The notes under the pieces were generated by a model that ran no database searches, had not been told where the DNA came from, and was given only the letters and a program-made list of their open reading frames with translations. A DNA stretch of 64,000 nt from Hamadaea flava (lineage in GTDB: Bacteria; Actinomycetota; Actinomycetes; Mycobacteriales; Micromonosporaceae): positions 4,092,001 to 4,156,000 of the forward strand of contig NZ_JAMZDZ010000001.1 in assembly GCF_024172085.1 (NCBI RefSeq). The letters run 5' to 3'. A program made the translations under genes and the position numbers. Positions within the stretch are counted from its first letter, which is position 1; each line of letters starts with the position of its first letter. Positions 39,781-48,679 of the stretch are shown here, piece by piece.

Positions 39781-40866
39781 TTAGCGGGAGAGCCAGGTGC
39801 GGAGGGTGGTGGCGGATTCGACGATCTTCACGATCTCGACGTGTTCGTCCACCTTGTGGGCGAGGTTCGGGTCGCCCGGCCCGAAGTTCAGCGCCGGTAC
39901 GCCCAGCGCGGAGAACCGGGCCACGTCGGTCCAGCCGAGTTTGGCGGCGGGTGTGGTGCCGGTCGCGGCGATGAACGCGGCCGCGGGCGGCAGGGTGAGG
40001 CCGGGCAGGGCGCCGGGGGCGGAGTCGGTCAGCTTCACGTCGAAGCCGTGGAAGACGTCGACCAGGTGTTCCAGGGCCTCGTTGACTGACCGCGACGGGG
40101 CGAACCGGTAGTTGACCTCGATCTCACAGCGGTCGGGGACGACGTTGCCGGCCACGCCGCCGGTGATGGCGACCGCGTTGAGGCCCTCCCGATAGAGGCA
40201 CCCGTCGATTTCGACTTCCCGCGCCCGGTACGCGGACAGCCGCGCGAGGATCTCCCCGGCGGCGTGGATGGCGTTGACGCCGAGCCACGACCGGGCCGAG
40301 TGCGCGCGCTTGCCTTCGGAGCTGACGATCACACGCATGGTGCCCTGGCAGCCTGCCTCGACGACGCCGTAGGTGGGTTCCAGCAGGATCGCGAAGTCGG
40401 CGGCCAGCAGCTCCGGGCGTTGCTGCGAGAGGATGAACAGGCCGTTCCGGACGGCTTCGACCTCTTCGGCCTCGTAGAAGAGGTAGGTGACGTCGAACTT
40501 CGGCTCGGTGACGGTGATCGCCAGATGCAGGGCGATGGCTGTGCCGCTCTTCATGTCCGAGGTCCCGCAGCCCCACATCAGCTCGACGCCCTCGGCGGTC
40601 ATGGACGGGTGCGACGGGAAGTTGCCCGCGATCGGCACGGTGTCGAGGTGTCCGGCCAGCACCACCCGCGACGACCGGCCCAGCTGCGTACGCGCGACGA
40701 CGGTGTGGCCGACCCGCTCCACGGTCAGGTGGGCGCACGTACGGAGGGCTGCCTCGACCGCGTCGGCGATCTCCTTCTCGTTCCCCGAGACGGACTCGAT
40801 GTCGACCAGCGCGCGGGTCAACGCCACGGGGTCGGCGAGCACCTCTGAAGTAAGAACGTCAGCCAT
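39781..40866 (-). CDS. dapE: Succinyl-diaminopimelate desuccinylase
   Basis: 361 residues, M20 metallopeptidase fold. Zinc ligands and catalytic residues are visible: LAGHLDTVP (His and Asp), [11 protein letters not shown] (bridging Asp), [10 protein letters not shown] (catalytic Glu and Glu ligand) and, near the end, [15 protein letters not shown] (His ligand). It removes succinate from N-succinyl-LL-DAP in lysine/meso-DAP synthesis. ATG at 40866 is likely leaderless from the shared promoter with dapD, which diverges 14 bp away. dapC of the same pathway is about 8 kb downstream. Confidence 0.95.
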   Translation of the reverse strand: MADVLTSEVLADPVALTRALVDIESVSGNEKEIADAVEAALRTCAHLTVERVGHTVVARTQLGRSSRVVLAGHLDTVPIAGNFPSHPSMTAEGVELMWGCGTSDMKSGTAIALHLAITVTEPKFDVTYLFYEAEEVEAVRNGLFILSQQRPELLAADFAILLEPTYGVVEAGCQGTMRVIVSSEGKRAHSARSWLGVNAIHAAGEILARLSAYRAREVEIDGCLYREGLNAVAITGGVAGNVVPDRCEIEVNYRFAPSRSVNEALEHLVDVFHGFDVKLTDSAPGALPGLTLPPAAAFIAATGTTPAAKLGWTDVARFSALGVPALNFGPGDPNLAHKVDEHVEIVKIVESATTLRTWLSR

Positions 40867-40872
40867 GACCGG

Positions 40873-40879
40873 TAGCCTA
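40873..40879. promoter_or_regulatory. Symmetric -10 element shared by dapE and dapD
   Basis: TAGCCTA contains TAGCCT on the plus strand and TAGGCT on the minus strand, each fitting TANNNT. On the minus strand it is seven bases before the dapE ATG (40866). On the plus strand it is two bases before GTG 40881 and eight before GTG 40887. Both genes could be transcribed leaderless from this one site. Confidence 0.6.
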
Positions 40880-40880
40880 G

Positions 40881-41813
40881 GTGACCGTGAGCAGACTCGA
40901 TGACGCAGCTTGGGGTCATGGCCTGGCCACCGTCACCGCCGACGGGCAGGTTCTCGACGTGTGGTACCCGGCCGGGCAGTTGGGCCTCGGCGCGCCCGGC
41001 CCGAAGCCGGCCTACGCCACCGACGTCCAGAAGCCGCTGGATCTGAAGGTCGTGCAGGTGGAGACGGTCGTCGGCAGCCTGGCCGAGTCGCCGGCCGACA
41101 CCGCCGACGCGTACTTGCGGCTGCACCTGCTCTCGCATCGGATCGTCAAGCCGCACCAGGCCAACCTCGACGGGATCTTCGGCGCGCTGGCCAACATCGC
41201 CTGGACGAGCCTCGGCCCGTGCCCGGTGGACCGGGTCGACGAGCTGCGCTTCGAGGTCCGGGCGGCCGGCGGGCACCTGGCGGTCTACGGGGTCGACAAG
41301 TTCCCCCGGATGACCGACTACGTGGTGCCGAGCGGGGTCCGCATCGCCGACGCCGACCGTGTCCGCCTCGGCGCCCACCTGGCCGAGGGCACCACGGTGA
41401 TGCACGAGGGATTCGTGAACTTCAACGCCGGGACGCTCGGGACCAGCATGGTCGAGGGCCGGATCGTCGCCGGCGTGGTCGTGGGCGACGGTTCCGACAT
41501 CGGCGCGGGCTCGTCGATCATGGGCACGCTGTCCGGGGGCGGTAAGGAGATCATCTCCATCGGCAAGCGCTGCCTGCTCGGCGCGAACGGCGGCATCGGC
41601 ATCTCGCTCGGCGACGACTGCGTGGTCGAGGCCGGCTGCTACATCACCGCCGGCTCGAAGATCACCCTGCCGGACGGCCGGGTCGTCAAGGCCCGCGACC
41701 TGTCCGGCTCCAGCGGCATCCGCTACTGGCGCAACTCGGTCACCGGCGCGCTGGAGGCCACGCCGCGCGAAGGCCACGGCATCACCCTCAACTCGGCGCT
41801 CCACAGCAATTAG
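40881..41813 (+). CDS. dapD: Tetrahydrodipicolinate N-succinyltransferase
   Basis: 310 residues. The C-terminal left-handed beta-helix is visible as hexapeptide turns ([43 protein letters not shown]). The middle contains [32 protein letters not shown], typical of the actinobacterial DapD branch. The enzyme uses succinyl-CoA to open tetrahydrodipicolinate in the DAP pathway. GTG at 40881 or 40887 is the start; the latter gives a leaderless transcript from TAGCCT. It shares a bidirectional promoter with dapE. The RecB-like gene abuts it with no gap. Confidence 0.94.
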   Translation: MTVSRLDDAAWGHGLATVTADGQVLDVWYPAGQLGLGAPGPKPAYATDVQKPLDLKVVQVETVVGSLAESPADTADAYLRLHLLSHRIVKPHQANLDGIFGALANIAWTSLGPCPVDRVDELRFEVRAAGGHLAVYGVDKFPRMTDYVVPSGVRIADADRVRLGAHLAEGTTVMHEGFVNFNAGTLGTSMVEGRIVAGVVVGDGSDIGAGSSIMGTLSGGGKEIISIGKRCLLGANGGIGISLGDDCVVEAGCYITAGSKITLPDGRVVKARDLSGSSGIRYWRNSVTGALEATPREGHGITLNSALHSN

Positions 41814-44084
41814 GTGGTCGACTCCCTCACCCCACGAGGGGTGGCCGGCTTGCTGGCCACCCCCGGGTGTGAGCGCCGCTCACGGCTCGTCGCCACCGGC
41901 GTCGACCTCGACTCGCTCGCCGTCTCGCTCGGCGGCGAGGAGGTCGGTCAATCGCCGTTCGCCCTCGCCCGGTCCGCGCAATTCGAGGCCCGTCTCAAGA
42001 GCCAGGGATACGCCGAACTCCGCGACCTGATTCAGCGACATCTCGGCATCGAGGTGGCCGGCGCAGTGGCCTCCGATCTGGCGAGCTGTCTCGCCGACCG
42101 GACGCCCCGGCTGCACATCCTGGGGCCGCAGCGACTCGGCTGGCCCGGTGGCGGCCTGGAGACCGACGGCCTGCTCGTGGTCTCCGGGGAGACGCTGCAC
42201 CTCGTCGGCGTACGCACCTATGCGATGGTCGGCGAGGTCGCCGATCCGGCCAAGGTCGCCGCCACGTCGCGGGAGCTGGCGGTCGAGATCGTGGCGCTGC
42301 GTTCCCAACTCCCAGAAGTGGGGCGCTGCTCTACGCGTACCCTCCTGGTGCTGCCGAAGAACTTCGGGCTGAGCCCGACCGCCGCCGTGCTCGACGTGGC
42401 GCCCCAGGTGGCCCGCGTGCGGGCGTTGTCGACGGGTCTGGAGTGGGGCGGCGAAGCGCCGGAGTGGAGCGAGCTGCGCCCGAAGTTCGGCGACGGCTGC
42501 CCGCAGTGCCCGATGATGGGGGCGTGCGCCGGGGAACTGGTCGAGCAACGGCGAGTGGCGCGTCTCGGCAGCGCGGTGGCGAACGTCGTCGGCGGCACGG
42601 TGGACGAGGCGCTGCTCGACCCGCCGCCGGATCTCGGTGTGCGGCAACGGTTGCAGGCCATGCGCGACGGCCGCTCGGTACGCCGCACCACCCGCCGCCA
42701 CGTCCATCTGCACGACAGACCGCTGGTCGTGGTGGGCTATCACCTGGCCGGCGAGCCCGCTGCGGTGCTGGCGCTCCACTATGGGACATCACCCGAGGAC
42801 GGCAAGCTCCTCGTCGCCGCCGAGCCCCGGGACCGTGAGCAGCGGCTGGCCCTCCTGCGGGAGTTCGCCGCCGATCTGAGTTCCTATGTGGAGGAATTTG
42901 CGGCGGTCGAGCCGATCGTCCGGCGGGACATGACGGTCGTGGAGTGCGCAGTCGACGCGCCGCAGCTGATCACGCCCAACAGCGCGACCGCGCAGTGGCT
43001 GACCGACCTGCTCGCCCGCTACCTGCGCGGCTCCGAGGACCTCGCGGCCCAGCATCTGAGCTGGTTCGGGTCGCGGCGCGTACTGCCCGGGTCGTCGGTG
43101 ACGACCGCCATGACGGATGTGCTGACGACGCACTGGGCGACCGGCCAGCTGCCCGCCGAGGATGTTCACCTGCCGTCGCTGCTGTCCTGGCTCGGGGAGA
43201 CGGTCGACGATGTGCCGATGGGGCCGATCCCCGACCCGCACTGGGACTCGGGCGTACTCGCGCCGGCGCTCGGCGCGCCCGGCCTGGTCACCGCGGCCGT
43301 CTCCGGCCCGTTGGCGACGGCGTGGTCCGCGACGTGGCGTTCGCTGGGACTCGTCCGGGCGGAGCTGCCCGAGATCGGCGCGCACGTCGGTGACCGGTGG
43401 GAACGCGATCGCTGGTCCTTCACCCGGCACCGGGAGCGCGTCGCCGAGGGGACGGCTTCGGTCGCCGCCCGGCTGTCCGGCGTACCGGCGTTCCGGTTCC
43501 TGCATGAGCTGGAGACCCGCACGGTCGCCCTCGAACGGCAGATGGCGCTCGACGATCCGCTGGTCATGACGGGCTACCTGATCAGCGGGGACGCCCTGAG
43601 CGGCACGGTGTCCAAGGTGGACCGGGAGCACACGCTCGCCTCGCCGACCGGGCGCGAGCTGCTGCGTCCGCGCATCTGGCTGCACAGCGACGCGGAGTTC
43701 GGCCGCCCGCTCGGGACGCAACTCTGGCTCGCCACCGATCCCCGCGTGATGGTGACGGTGACCGCTGTCGAACCGGGCGGCGTCGAGCTGCTCGTCCAGA
43801 AGGGCGCGGTGCAGCGCAACGCCCTCGGGCGGCTGCCCCAGATCGGCGAGGAGGTCGTGTTCGCGCCGTTCGGCGGAGAGGACGCGTTTCCGAGCCGGCT
43901 GCCCGAACAGCTCCCCTGGCAGTTCGGCACCGCCTCCCCCGACCCCGCCGACGCTCCCGCCGACCCCGCCGCCGATGAGCAGCAGATCACGGATGTGCAG
44001 GCTACGACGGCCCAGGTTCGCATGCGTAACCGTGATCTGCCGCCTACGCCCGGGACGGCGGAAGGCGGTGGCGCGAGTGAGTGA
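41814..44084 (+). CDS. RecB/Cas4-like iron-sulfur nuclease-type protein, active site degenerate
   Basis: 756 residues. A cysteine near residue 19 (PGCERRSRL) and three in CPQCPMMGAC (about 228-237) match the four-cysteine iron-sulfur cradle of Cas4/AddB/Dna2-type nucleases. The nuclease core between them has GGLETDGLLVVSGETLHLVGVRTY, where the usual D..(E-x-K) gives Gly-Val-Arg, so catalysis is doubtful. A long C-terminal region follows. Residues about 723-742 (QQITDVQ...RMRNRDL) come from the 59-bp element P3. It starts with GTG directly after dapD and overlaps the SF1 helicase gene. Product length and pairing suggest a split Dna2-like complex. Confidence 0.7.
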   Translation: MVDSLTPRGVAGLLATPGCERRSRLVATGVDLDSLAVSLGGEEVGQSPFALARSAQFEARLKSQGYAELRDLIQRHLGIEVAGAVASDLASCLADRTPRLHILGPQRLGWPGGGLETDGLLVVSGETLHLVGVRTYAMVGEVADPAKVAATSRELAVEIVALRSQLPEVGRCSTRTLLVLPKNFGLSPTAAVLDVAPQVARVRALSTGLEWGGEAPEWSELRPKFGDGCPQCPMMGACAGELVEQRRVARLGSAVANVVGGTVDEALLDPPPDLGVRQRLQAMRDGRSVRRTTRRHVHLHDRPLVVVGYHLAGEPAAVLALHYGTSPEDGKLLVAAEPRDREQRLALLREFAADLSSYVEEFAAVEPIVRRDMTVVECAVDAPQLITPNSATAQWLTDLLARYLRGSEDLAAQHLSWFGSRRVLPGSSVTTAMTDVLTTHWATGQLPAEDVHLPSLLSWLGETVDDVPMGPIPDPHWDSGVLAPALGAPGLVTAAVSGPLATAWSATWRSLGLVRAELPEIGAHVGDRWERDRWSFTRHRERVAEGTASVAARLSGVPAFRFLHELETRTVALERQMALDDPLVMTGYLISGDALSGTVSKVDREHTLASPTGRELLRPRIWLHSDAEFGRPLGTQLWLATDPRVMVTVTAVEPGGVELLVQKGAVQRNALGRLPQIGEEVVFAPFGGEDAFPSRLPEQLPWQFGTASPDPADAPADPAADEQQITDVQATTAQVRMRNRDLPPTPGTAEGGGASE
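43982..44040 (+). repeat. 59-bp palindromic element, copy P3 (inside the RecB-like gene)
   Basis: GCAGATCACGG (43982-43992) is complementary to CCGTGATCTGC (44030-44040). It aligns with P1 read on the minus strand: the first 12 and last 18 bases are identical and the middle differs. It is translated in the same frame as P1, giving QITD at the left end and RNRDL at the right. Confidence 0.92.
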
Positions 44085-45366
44085 GGCGCGGGCGGCGCAC
44101 GAGGGGGCGGTCGACGAGATCTGGCGGCTGCTCACCTCCGGCGAGCGGACGGTCGTCGTGGACTCCCCGCCCGGCGCGGGGAAGTCCACCCTGGTCCGGG
44201 AACTGACCCGGCGGCTTCTGGCGGACGGCGTACGTGTGCCGGTGGTGGTGCAGACCAACGACCAGGCGGACGACCTCGTCGGCGGGCTGGTCCGCGAGCT
44301 GGCCGAGGCCGGGCTGCCCGCCGAGGTGGGCCGGTTGCATGCCAGCGGCTGGGAACCGCCGACCGGATTCCCCCGCCGGGGCGTACGCACCAGCGCCAAG
44401 CTCGCCGAGCTGGCCGGCTGCCCGATCGTCGTCGCGACCGCCGCGAAATGGGCGTTCAGCCCGGGTGAGACGTTCGAGCTGGGGATCATCGACGAGGCGT
44501 ACCAGATGTCGGCGGCAGCGCTGGTCCGCGTGGGCGACCTGTTCGACCGCCTGCTGCTGGTCGGCGACCCCGGTCAGCTCTCCCCGTTCACCGTCGCCGA
44601 CGAGCACACCGTGCGGTCGCTGTCGGCCTGGCCGCTGTCCACCGCCGCCGGGGTCGTGCTCCGCCATCACCCCGGTACGCCGATCGTCCCGTTGCCGGTG
44701 AGCTGGCGGTTGGCTCCGCACACCGCGCCGGTGGTGTCCGACGCCTTCTACGTCCGGCCGTTCCGCGCCGGGGTGGATCCGGGCGTACGCCGTCTCGAAG
44801 TCCCGGCCTCGGCGCATCCTGCCGTGCGGAGCGCTGCCGAACACGGCTGGGGACTGCTGGAACTGCCTTCGGCGTACCAGCCGAGAACTGATCCGGAGAT
44901 GGTGGCCCACCTGGTCGAGCTGGCCCGCGGTCTGTGCGCCGGGGCGGCCGTGACCGCCGACGAGCGGCGCACACGGGGGCTGAAATCGCGCGACATCGCG
45001 ATCGGGGTGGCGCACACCGACCAGCGCGACCATGTCCGCGCGGCCTTGGACCGGGCGGCGTTGCCGCAGGTCACCGTGGACACCGCCAATCGGCTGCAGG
45101 GCCGCCAGTTCGAGATCACGCTGGTCTGGCATCCGCTGTCCGGCCGCCGCGACGCGACCGCCTTCCATCTGGAGACCGGGCGGCTGTGTGTGCTCGCCTC
45201 CCGGCATCGCCAGGCCTGCATCGTGGTGACGCGCGCCGGGATCGCGTCCCAGCTGCACGAGTTTCCCGCCGCCGAGCCGGTTTGGCTGGGGTCGGACCCG
45301 CCGCCGATCGACGGCTGGGCGGCCAATCTGTCGTTCCTCGACCATCTGGAGAAGTTCCGAGCTTGA
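44077..45366 (+). CDS. SF1 (Upf1/Dna2-like) helicase
   Basis: About 429 residues. Motif I is VVDSPPGAGKSTLV (about residues 23-35), motif II GIIDEAYQMS, motif III LLLVGDPGQLSPF, an arginine motif VSWRLAPHTAPVV, and near the end DTANRLQGRQFEITLVWHP with LCVLASRHRQACIVVTRAG as motifs V-VI. The pattern is SF1B, closer to Upf1/Dna2 than to UvrD. GTG at 44077 overlaps the preceding RecB-like gene by eight bases (GTG at 44068 possible), implying coupled synthesis. A defence or fork-processing role is plausible; nothing in the sequence decides. Confidence 0.8.
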   Translation: MSEARAAHEGAVDEIWRLLTSGERTVVVDSPPGAGKSTLVRELTRRLLADGVRVPVVVQTNDQADDLVGGLVRELAEAGLPAEVGRLHASGWEPPTGFPRRGVRTSAKLAELAGCPIVVATAAKWAFSPGETFELGIIDEAYQMSAAALVRVGDLFDRLLLVGDPGQLSPFTVADEHTVRSLSAWPLSTAAGVVLRHHPGTPIVPLPVSWRLAPHTAPVVSDAFYVRPFRAGVDPGVRRLEVPASAHPAVRSAAEHGWGLLELPSAYQPRTDPEMVAHLVELARGLCAGAAVTADERRTRGLKSRDIAIGVAHTDQRDHVRAALDRAALPQVTVDTANRLQGRQFEITLVWHPLSGRRDATAFHLETGRLCVLASRHRQACIVVTRAGIASQLHEFPAAEPVWLGSDPPPIDGWAANLSFLDHLEKFRA

Positions 45367-45400
45367 CCTTGAGCGCGCTCTAGCTCGTAGCGTCGCCCTC

Positions 45401-46396
45401 ATGCAGACAACGACACTCGGAAACACCGGTACGCAGGTCAGCAAGCTCGCCCTAGGGTGCATGTTGATGGGGACGGCGACCTCCGAGGCGGACTCCGTCG
45501 AGATGCTGCACCGCTACGTCGACGGCGCGGGCGGCAGCTTCCTCGACACGGCCGACTGTTACGCCTGGTGGAGCCGTCCCGAGTCGCAGGGCGGCGAGAG
45601 CGAGGAGTTGCTCGGCCGATGGTTCGCCCAGACCGGGCGGCGCGACGAGATCTTCCTCGCGACCAAGGGCACGGCGCTGCCCCGGGACCTGCCCGGGCTG
45701 TGGTCGAACCCGCAGGAGCCCGACTGGGCCAAGGCCCGGCAGCAGTTCGCCGGCGCCTCCCGAGCGGCGCTGACCTCGGCGCTGGAGGCGAGCCTGCGAC
45801 GCCTGGGCACAGACTATGTGGACCTGTACTACGTGCATGTCGACGATTTGGCCACGCCGCTGGAGGAGACGCTCGAAACGCTGGCGGGCTTCGTGACCGC
45901 CGGCAAGGTGAAGCACCTCGGCTGGTCCAACGTACGCACCTGGCGGCTGGAGAGCATCCGGCAGCTCTGCGACCGTTACGGCTGGCCGGCCCCGGTCGCC
46001 GTCCAGCAGCAGCACTCGTACCTGCGCCCACGGCCCGGCTCCGAGTCGGCGTCCATCGTCGGCTACGACCAGCTCGACTACCTTCAGCGGCACGCGCAGA
46101 CTCTGGTGGCGTACTCGCCGATTTTGAAGGGCGTCTACGACGTCCCGGAGAAGCGGACCACCTCGCACGTCATGACGGAGTACGCCGGACCGGACACCGA
46201 CGCTCGGTTCGCCGCTGTGGAGAAGATCGCCGCCGAGGTCGGGGCGACCCCGAACCAGGTCGTGCTGGCCTGGTTGCTCCGGCAAGACCTCGTGACCCTG
46301 ATCGGCCCGCGGACGCTGCCGCAGTACGACTCCGCGGTGCCGGCGGTCGGGCCGTCGCTGACGGACGCGCAGGTCGCGTACCTCGACGCCGCCTGA
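45401..46396 (+). CDS. Aldo/keto reductase
   Basis: 331 residues, (beta/alpha)8 barrel. Signatures: LGNTGTQVSKLALGCMLMGT at the N terminus, FLDTADCYAWW (catalytic Asp and Tyr), LATKGTAL (catalytic Lys), YVDLYYVHVDD (catalytic His region), VKHLGWSNV and the NADP site ATPNQVVLAWLLRQD..LIGPRT. The catalytic tetrad D-Y-K-H looks complete. It reduces carbonyls with NADPH; the substrate is unknown. ATG at 45401 is 34 bp past the helicase stop. A strong hairpin follows. Confidence 0.9.
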   Translation: MQTTTLGNTGTQVSKLALGCMLMGTATSEADSVEMLHRYVDGAGGSFLDTADCYAWWSRPESQGGESEELLGRWFAQTGRRDEIFLATKGTALPRDLPGLWSNPQEPDWAKARQQFAGASRAALTSALEASLRRLGTDYVDLYYVHVDDLATPLEETLETLAGFVTAGKVKHLGWSNVRTWRLESIRQLCDRYGWPAPVAVQQQHSYLRPRPGSESASIVGYDQLDYLQRHAQTLVAYSPILKGVYDVPEKRTTSHVMTEYAGPDTDARFAAVEKIAAEVGATPNQVVLAWLLRQDLVTLIGPRTLPQYDSAVPAVGPSLTDAQVAYLDAA

Positions 46397-46406
46397 GTTC
46401 CCGCTC

Positions 46407-46435
46407 GGAGCGGCCGCTGGGCGAGCGGCCGCTCC
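46407..46435 (+). terminator. Hairpin after the aldo/keto reductase gene
   Basis: GGAGCGGCCGCT (46407-46418) and AGCGGCCGCTCC (46424-46435) form a perfect 12-bp stem with a 5-nt loop, ten bases past the stop. There is no T tract. Confidence 0.75.
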
Positions 46436-46543
46436 GGAGTGGCCCTTCACAGGGCGCAGACCCTGGTCTAGCGGCATATAGACGGTTGCGATACCGTACA
46501 GCCTCACCGTCCAGATCGGCCGGAACACGGGGAGGCCGTCCCA

Positions 46544-47482
46544 GTGACCTTGCGCATCGCGTACCTCGGGCCGCCGGGCACGTTCACCTATCTGGCCGCG
46601 GCGCAGCTCTGGGAACGGACCGACGAGTTGCTGCCCAGCACCACTGTGCCCGAAGTCATCGACCGCGTCCGCTGGGGCGACTGCGACTTCGGCGTCGTCC
46701 CGGTGGAGAACACGGTCGAGGGGATCGTCACGGCCAGCCTCGACCAGCTGGTCTTCGGCAGCGGAGACGTCGTCGTCCTGCGCGAGATCTCGGTGCCCAC
46801 CACGTTCCACGTGTACCGCGCCACCGGGGCGTCCGGGCCGCCGACCGGCATCGCCAGCCACCCGCACGGGCTCGCGCAGTGCACCCGATACGTCAACGCC
46901 GCCGGGCTGCCGACGAGGGTCTTCCAGTCCACGGCCGCCGCAGTCGAGGCTGCCGCCGCCGACCCGGGGCTGCTGGCGATCGCCGCCCCCGACCTGGCCG
47001 GCCGATACGCGGTCAGCCTCGTCGACAGCGGGATCGAGGACCACCCCGGCGTCGTCACCCGGTTCGCGTGTCTGGGTTCCCGGCGTCGGCAGGCCGACCT
47101 GCCCGCCCCGGACGAGGGGCTGAGCTGGAAGACGCTGCTGGCACTCACCCCGGCCACCCGGCCCGGCACCCTGGCCGACGTCTGCGTCCAGTTCTCCGAC
47201 CAAGGCGTGAACATCCTGTCGTTGACGTCGCGTCCGCTGCCGGGCTTCGCCGGGGCGTACGTCTTCGTGCTGGCGCTGGCCGACACGCGTACCTCGGCGG
47301 GGTTGGCCCGCGCGGTCAACGGACTCCTCTACACCGGCGTACGCGTCAAGTTCCTGGGCAGCTTCCTCTCGGACCACCTGCTGCGGCCGTCCCGGCCGGA
47401 TCGGCCGTTGTCGGCGCCGGCGGGCAGCTTCGGGCTCCGGGATCTGCACGAGGTCAGTGCGGTGTTCCCGGGCCGCCCCTAA
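46544..47482 (+). CDS. pheA: Prephenate dehydratase
   Basis: 312 residues. The periplasmic-binding-like catalytic domain opens RIAYLGPPGTFTYLAA and has GVVPVENTVEGIVTASLD and the essential Thr-Arg-Phe (VTRFACLG). A C-terminal ACT domain follows (KTLLALTPATRPGTLADVCVQFSDQGVNILSLTSRPLPG), the phenylalanine-binding ESRP-like region being SRPLPG. It converts prephenate to phenylpyruvate and is probably feedback-inhibited by phenylalanine. The tyrosine-branch gene tyrA is next (104 bp), so the two branches from prephenate are neighbours. Confidence 0.95.
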   Translation: MTLRIAYLGPPGTFTYLAAAQLWERTDELLPSTTVPEVIDRVRWGDCDFGVVPVENTVEGIVTASLDQLVFGSGDVVVLREISVPTTFHVYRATGASGPPTGIASHPHGLAQCTRYVNAAGLPTRVFQSTAAAVEAAAADPGLLAIAAPDLAGRYAVSLVDSGIEDHPGVVTRFACLGSRRRQADLPAPDEGLSWKTLLALTPATRPGTLADVCVQFSDQGVNILSLTSRPLPGFAGAYVFVLALADTRTSAGLARAVNGLLYTGVRVKFLGSFLSDHLLRPSRPDRPLSAPAGSFGLRDLHEVSAVFPGRP

Positions 47483-47586
47483 GCTCGGCACGAGACCGAC
47501 CGCCGCGCTGGCATACTCGTGACGAACTGGTGGAAGACTCCTGTGCAGGACTTCATGACGAGTGACAGACGGGACAAGGGAGCACG

Positions 47587-48606
47587 ATGGCACGTGACGG
47601 GCTGCCGACGCTCCGGATCGCCGTCGTCGGAACCGGTCTGATCGGCGGATCCGTCCTCCGGCGCCTGGCCCAGACCGAGCACGAGGTCGTCGGCTGGGAT
47701 CTCGACCCCGGTACGCGCACCACCGGGACCGATCTGGGGCTGGCGTTCGCCGATCGGCTCGACGACGCCCTCGCCGGGCGGGACGTCGTCTTTCTCTGCG
47801 GACCGCTGTCGTCGCTGCCCACCGGGTTGGCCGAAGTGGTCGCCGCGGCTCCGAAGCACTGCGTGATCACGGACGTCGGCAGCACCAAGATGGCCGTCGC
47901 GGTGGCGGCGGAGCGGGCCGGGCTGGCCGGTCGCTTCGTCGGCGGTCACCCGATGGCGGGTTCGGAACGGGCGGGGCTCGCCGCCGCCACGCCCGATCTC
48001 TACGTCGGGGCGCCGTGGGTGCTGACGCCGCTCGGCGTACCGGGGCTGCCCGCGTTCCGGCTGCTGGCCCGGCTCGTCCTGGAGTCGTTCGACGCGCGGG
48101 TGGTGCCGCTGGACGCGACCGTTCACGACGACATCGTGGCGCTCGCGTCGCACATCCCGCACATCCTGGCCGGTGCGCTGGCGACGGCCACCGATCGGTC
48201 CGACGTTCGCGCGGCGGTGCTGAGTCTCGCCGCGGGCAGCTTCTCCGACGGCACCCGAGTCGCCGGTACGCCCAGCGCCCGCACCACGGACATGCTGATC
48301 AACAACCGGGCCGCGATCGCGCGCCGGATCGGGCTGGTCCGATCGGCCCTCGACGATCTCGTGGACGCCGTCGTCGCTGGGGACGCCGAGCGCCTGCTGA
48401 GCTGCCTGAGCGAGGGGCGGCACGCCCGGCTGGACCTGCTGGCCCGGCATACCGAACCCGCGTCCCGGACGTTCACCGCCGGCGAAAGCTACAACGAGGA
48501 GCTCACTTACCTCTTGGAGTTGGGCGCGTCCGGTGGCTGCGTCACCGGTTGCCAGATCGACGGCGATCGCGTCACGTATGCCGTGCTGAAGCCGGCGACT
48601 CCATGA
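47587..48606 (+). CDS. tyrA: Prephenate dehydrogenase
   Basis: 339 residues. NAD-binding VVGTGLIGGSVLRRLAQ at the N terminus, ITDVGSTKMAVA, and the GGHPMAGSERAGLAAATPDLY substrate motif with its His and Ser. The helical dimer domain contains HDDIVALASHIPHILAGAL. A C-terminal about 50-residue ACT-like tail (SYNEELTYLLELGASGGCVTGCQIDG) is present. It makes 4-hydroxyphenylpyruvate for tyrosine. It could be an arogenate dehydrogenase, as specificity is not readable. Its stop is inside the inverted repeat that separates it from dapC. Confidence 0.93.
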   Translation: MARDGLPTLRIAVVGTGLIGGSVLRRLAQTEHEVVGWDLDPGTRTTGTDLGLAFADRLDDALAGRDVVFLCGPLSSLPTGLAEVVAAAPKHCVITDVGSTKMAVAVAAERAGLAGRFVGGHPMAGSERAGLAAATPDLYVGAPWVLTPLGVPGLPAFRLLARLVLESFDARVVPLDATVHDDIVALASHIPHILAGALATATDRSDVRAAVLSLAAGSFSDGTRVAGTPSARTTDMLINNRAAIARRIGLVRSALDDLVDAVVAGDAERLLSCLSEGRHARLDLLARHTEPASRTFTAGESYNEELTYLLELGASGGCVTGCQIDGDRVTYAVLKPATP

Positions 48607-48657
48607 TCATGGTCAATTTCCGGTTGCTATGACACCACGGAAATGACCATGATCATG
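48602..48657. terminator. Long inverted repeat between convergent tyrA and dapC
   Basis: CATGATCATGGTCA-TTTCCG arms at 48602-48622 and 48638-48657 are complementary apart from one extra A. The first arm includes the tyrA stop codon. It shares the ATGATCAT theme of the other intergenic palindromes. Probably a bidirectional terminator. Confidence 0.7.
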
Positions 48658-48679
48658 AAAAGCACGAATCGCGAGCCGA

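Noticed and set aside
41814-45366. Defence-island assignment for the RecB-like/SF1 pair
   Set aside because: The neighbours are biosynthetic (dapD, aldo/keto reductase, pheA) and there is no mobile element or other defence gene, so I leave the function open.
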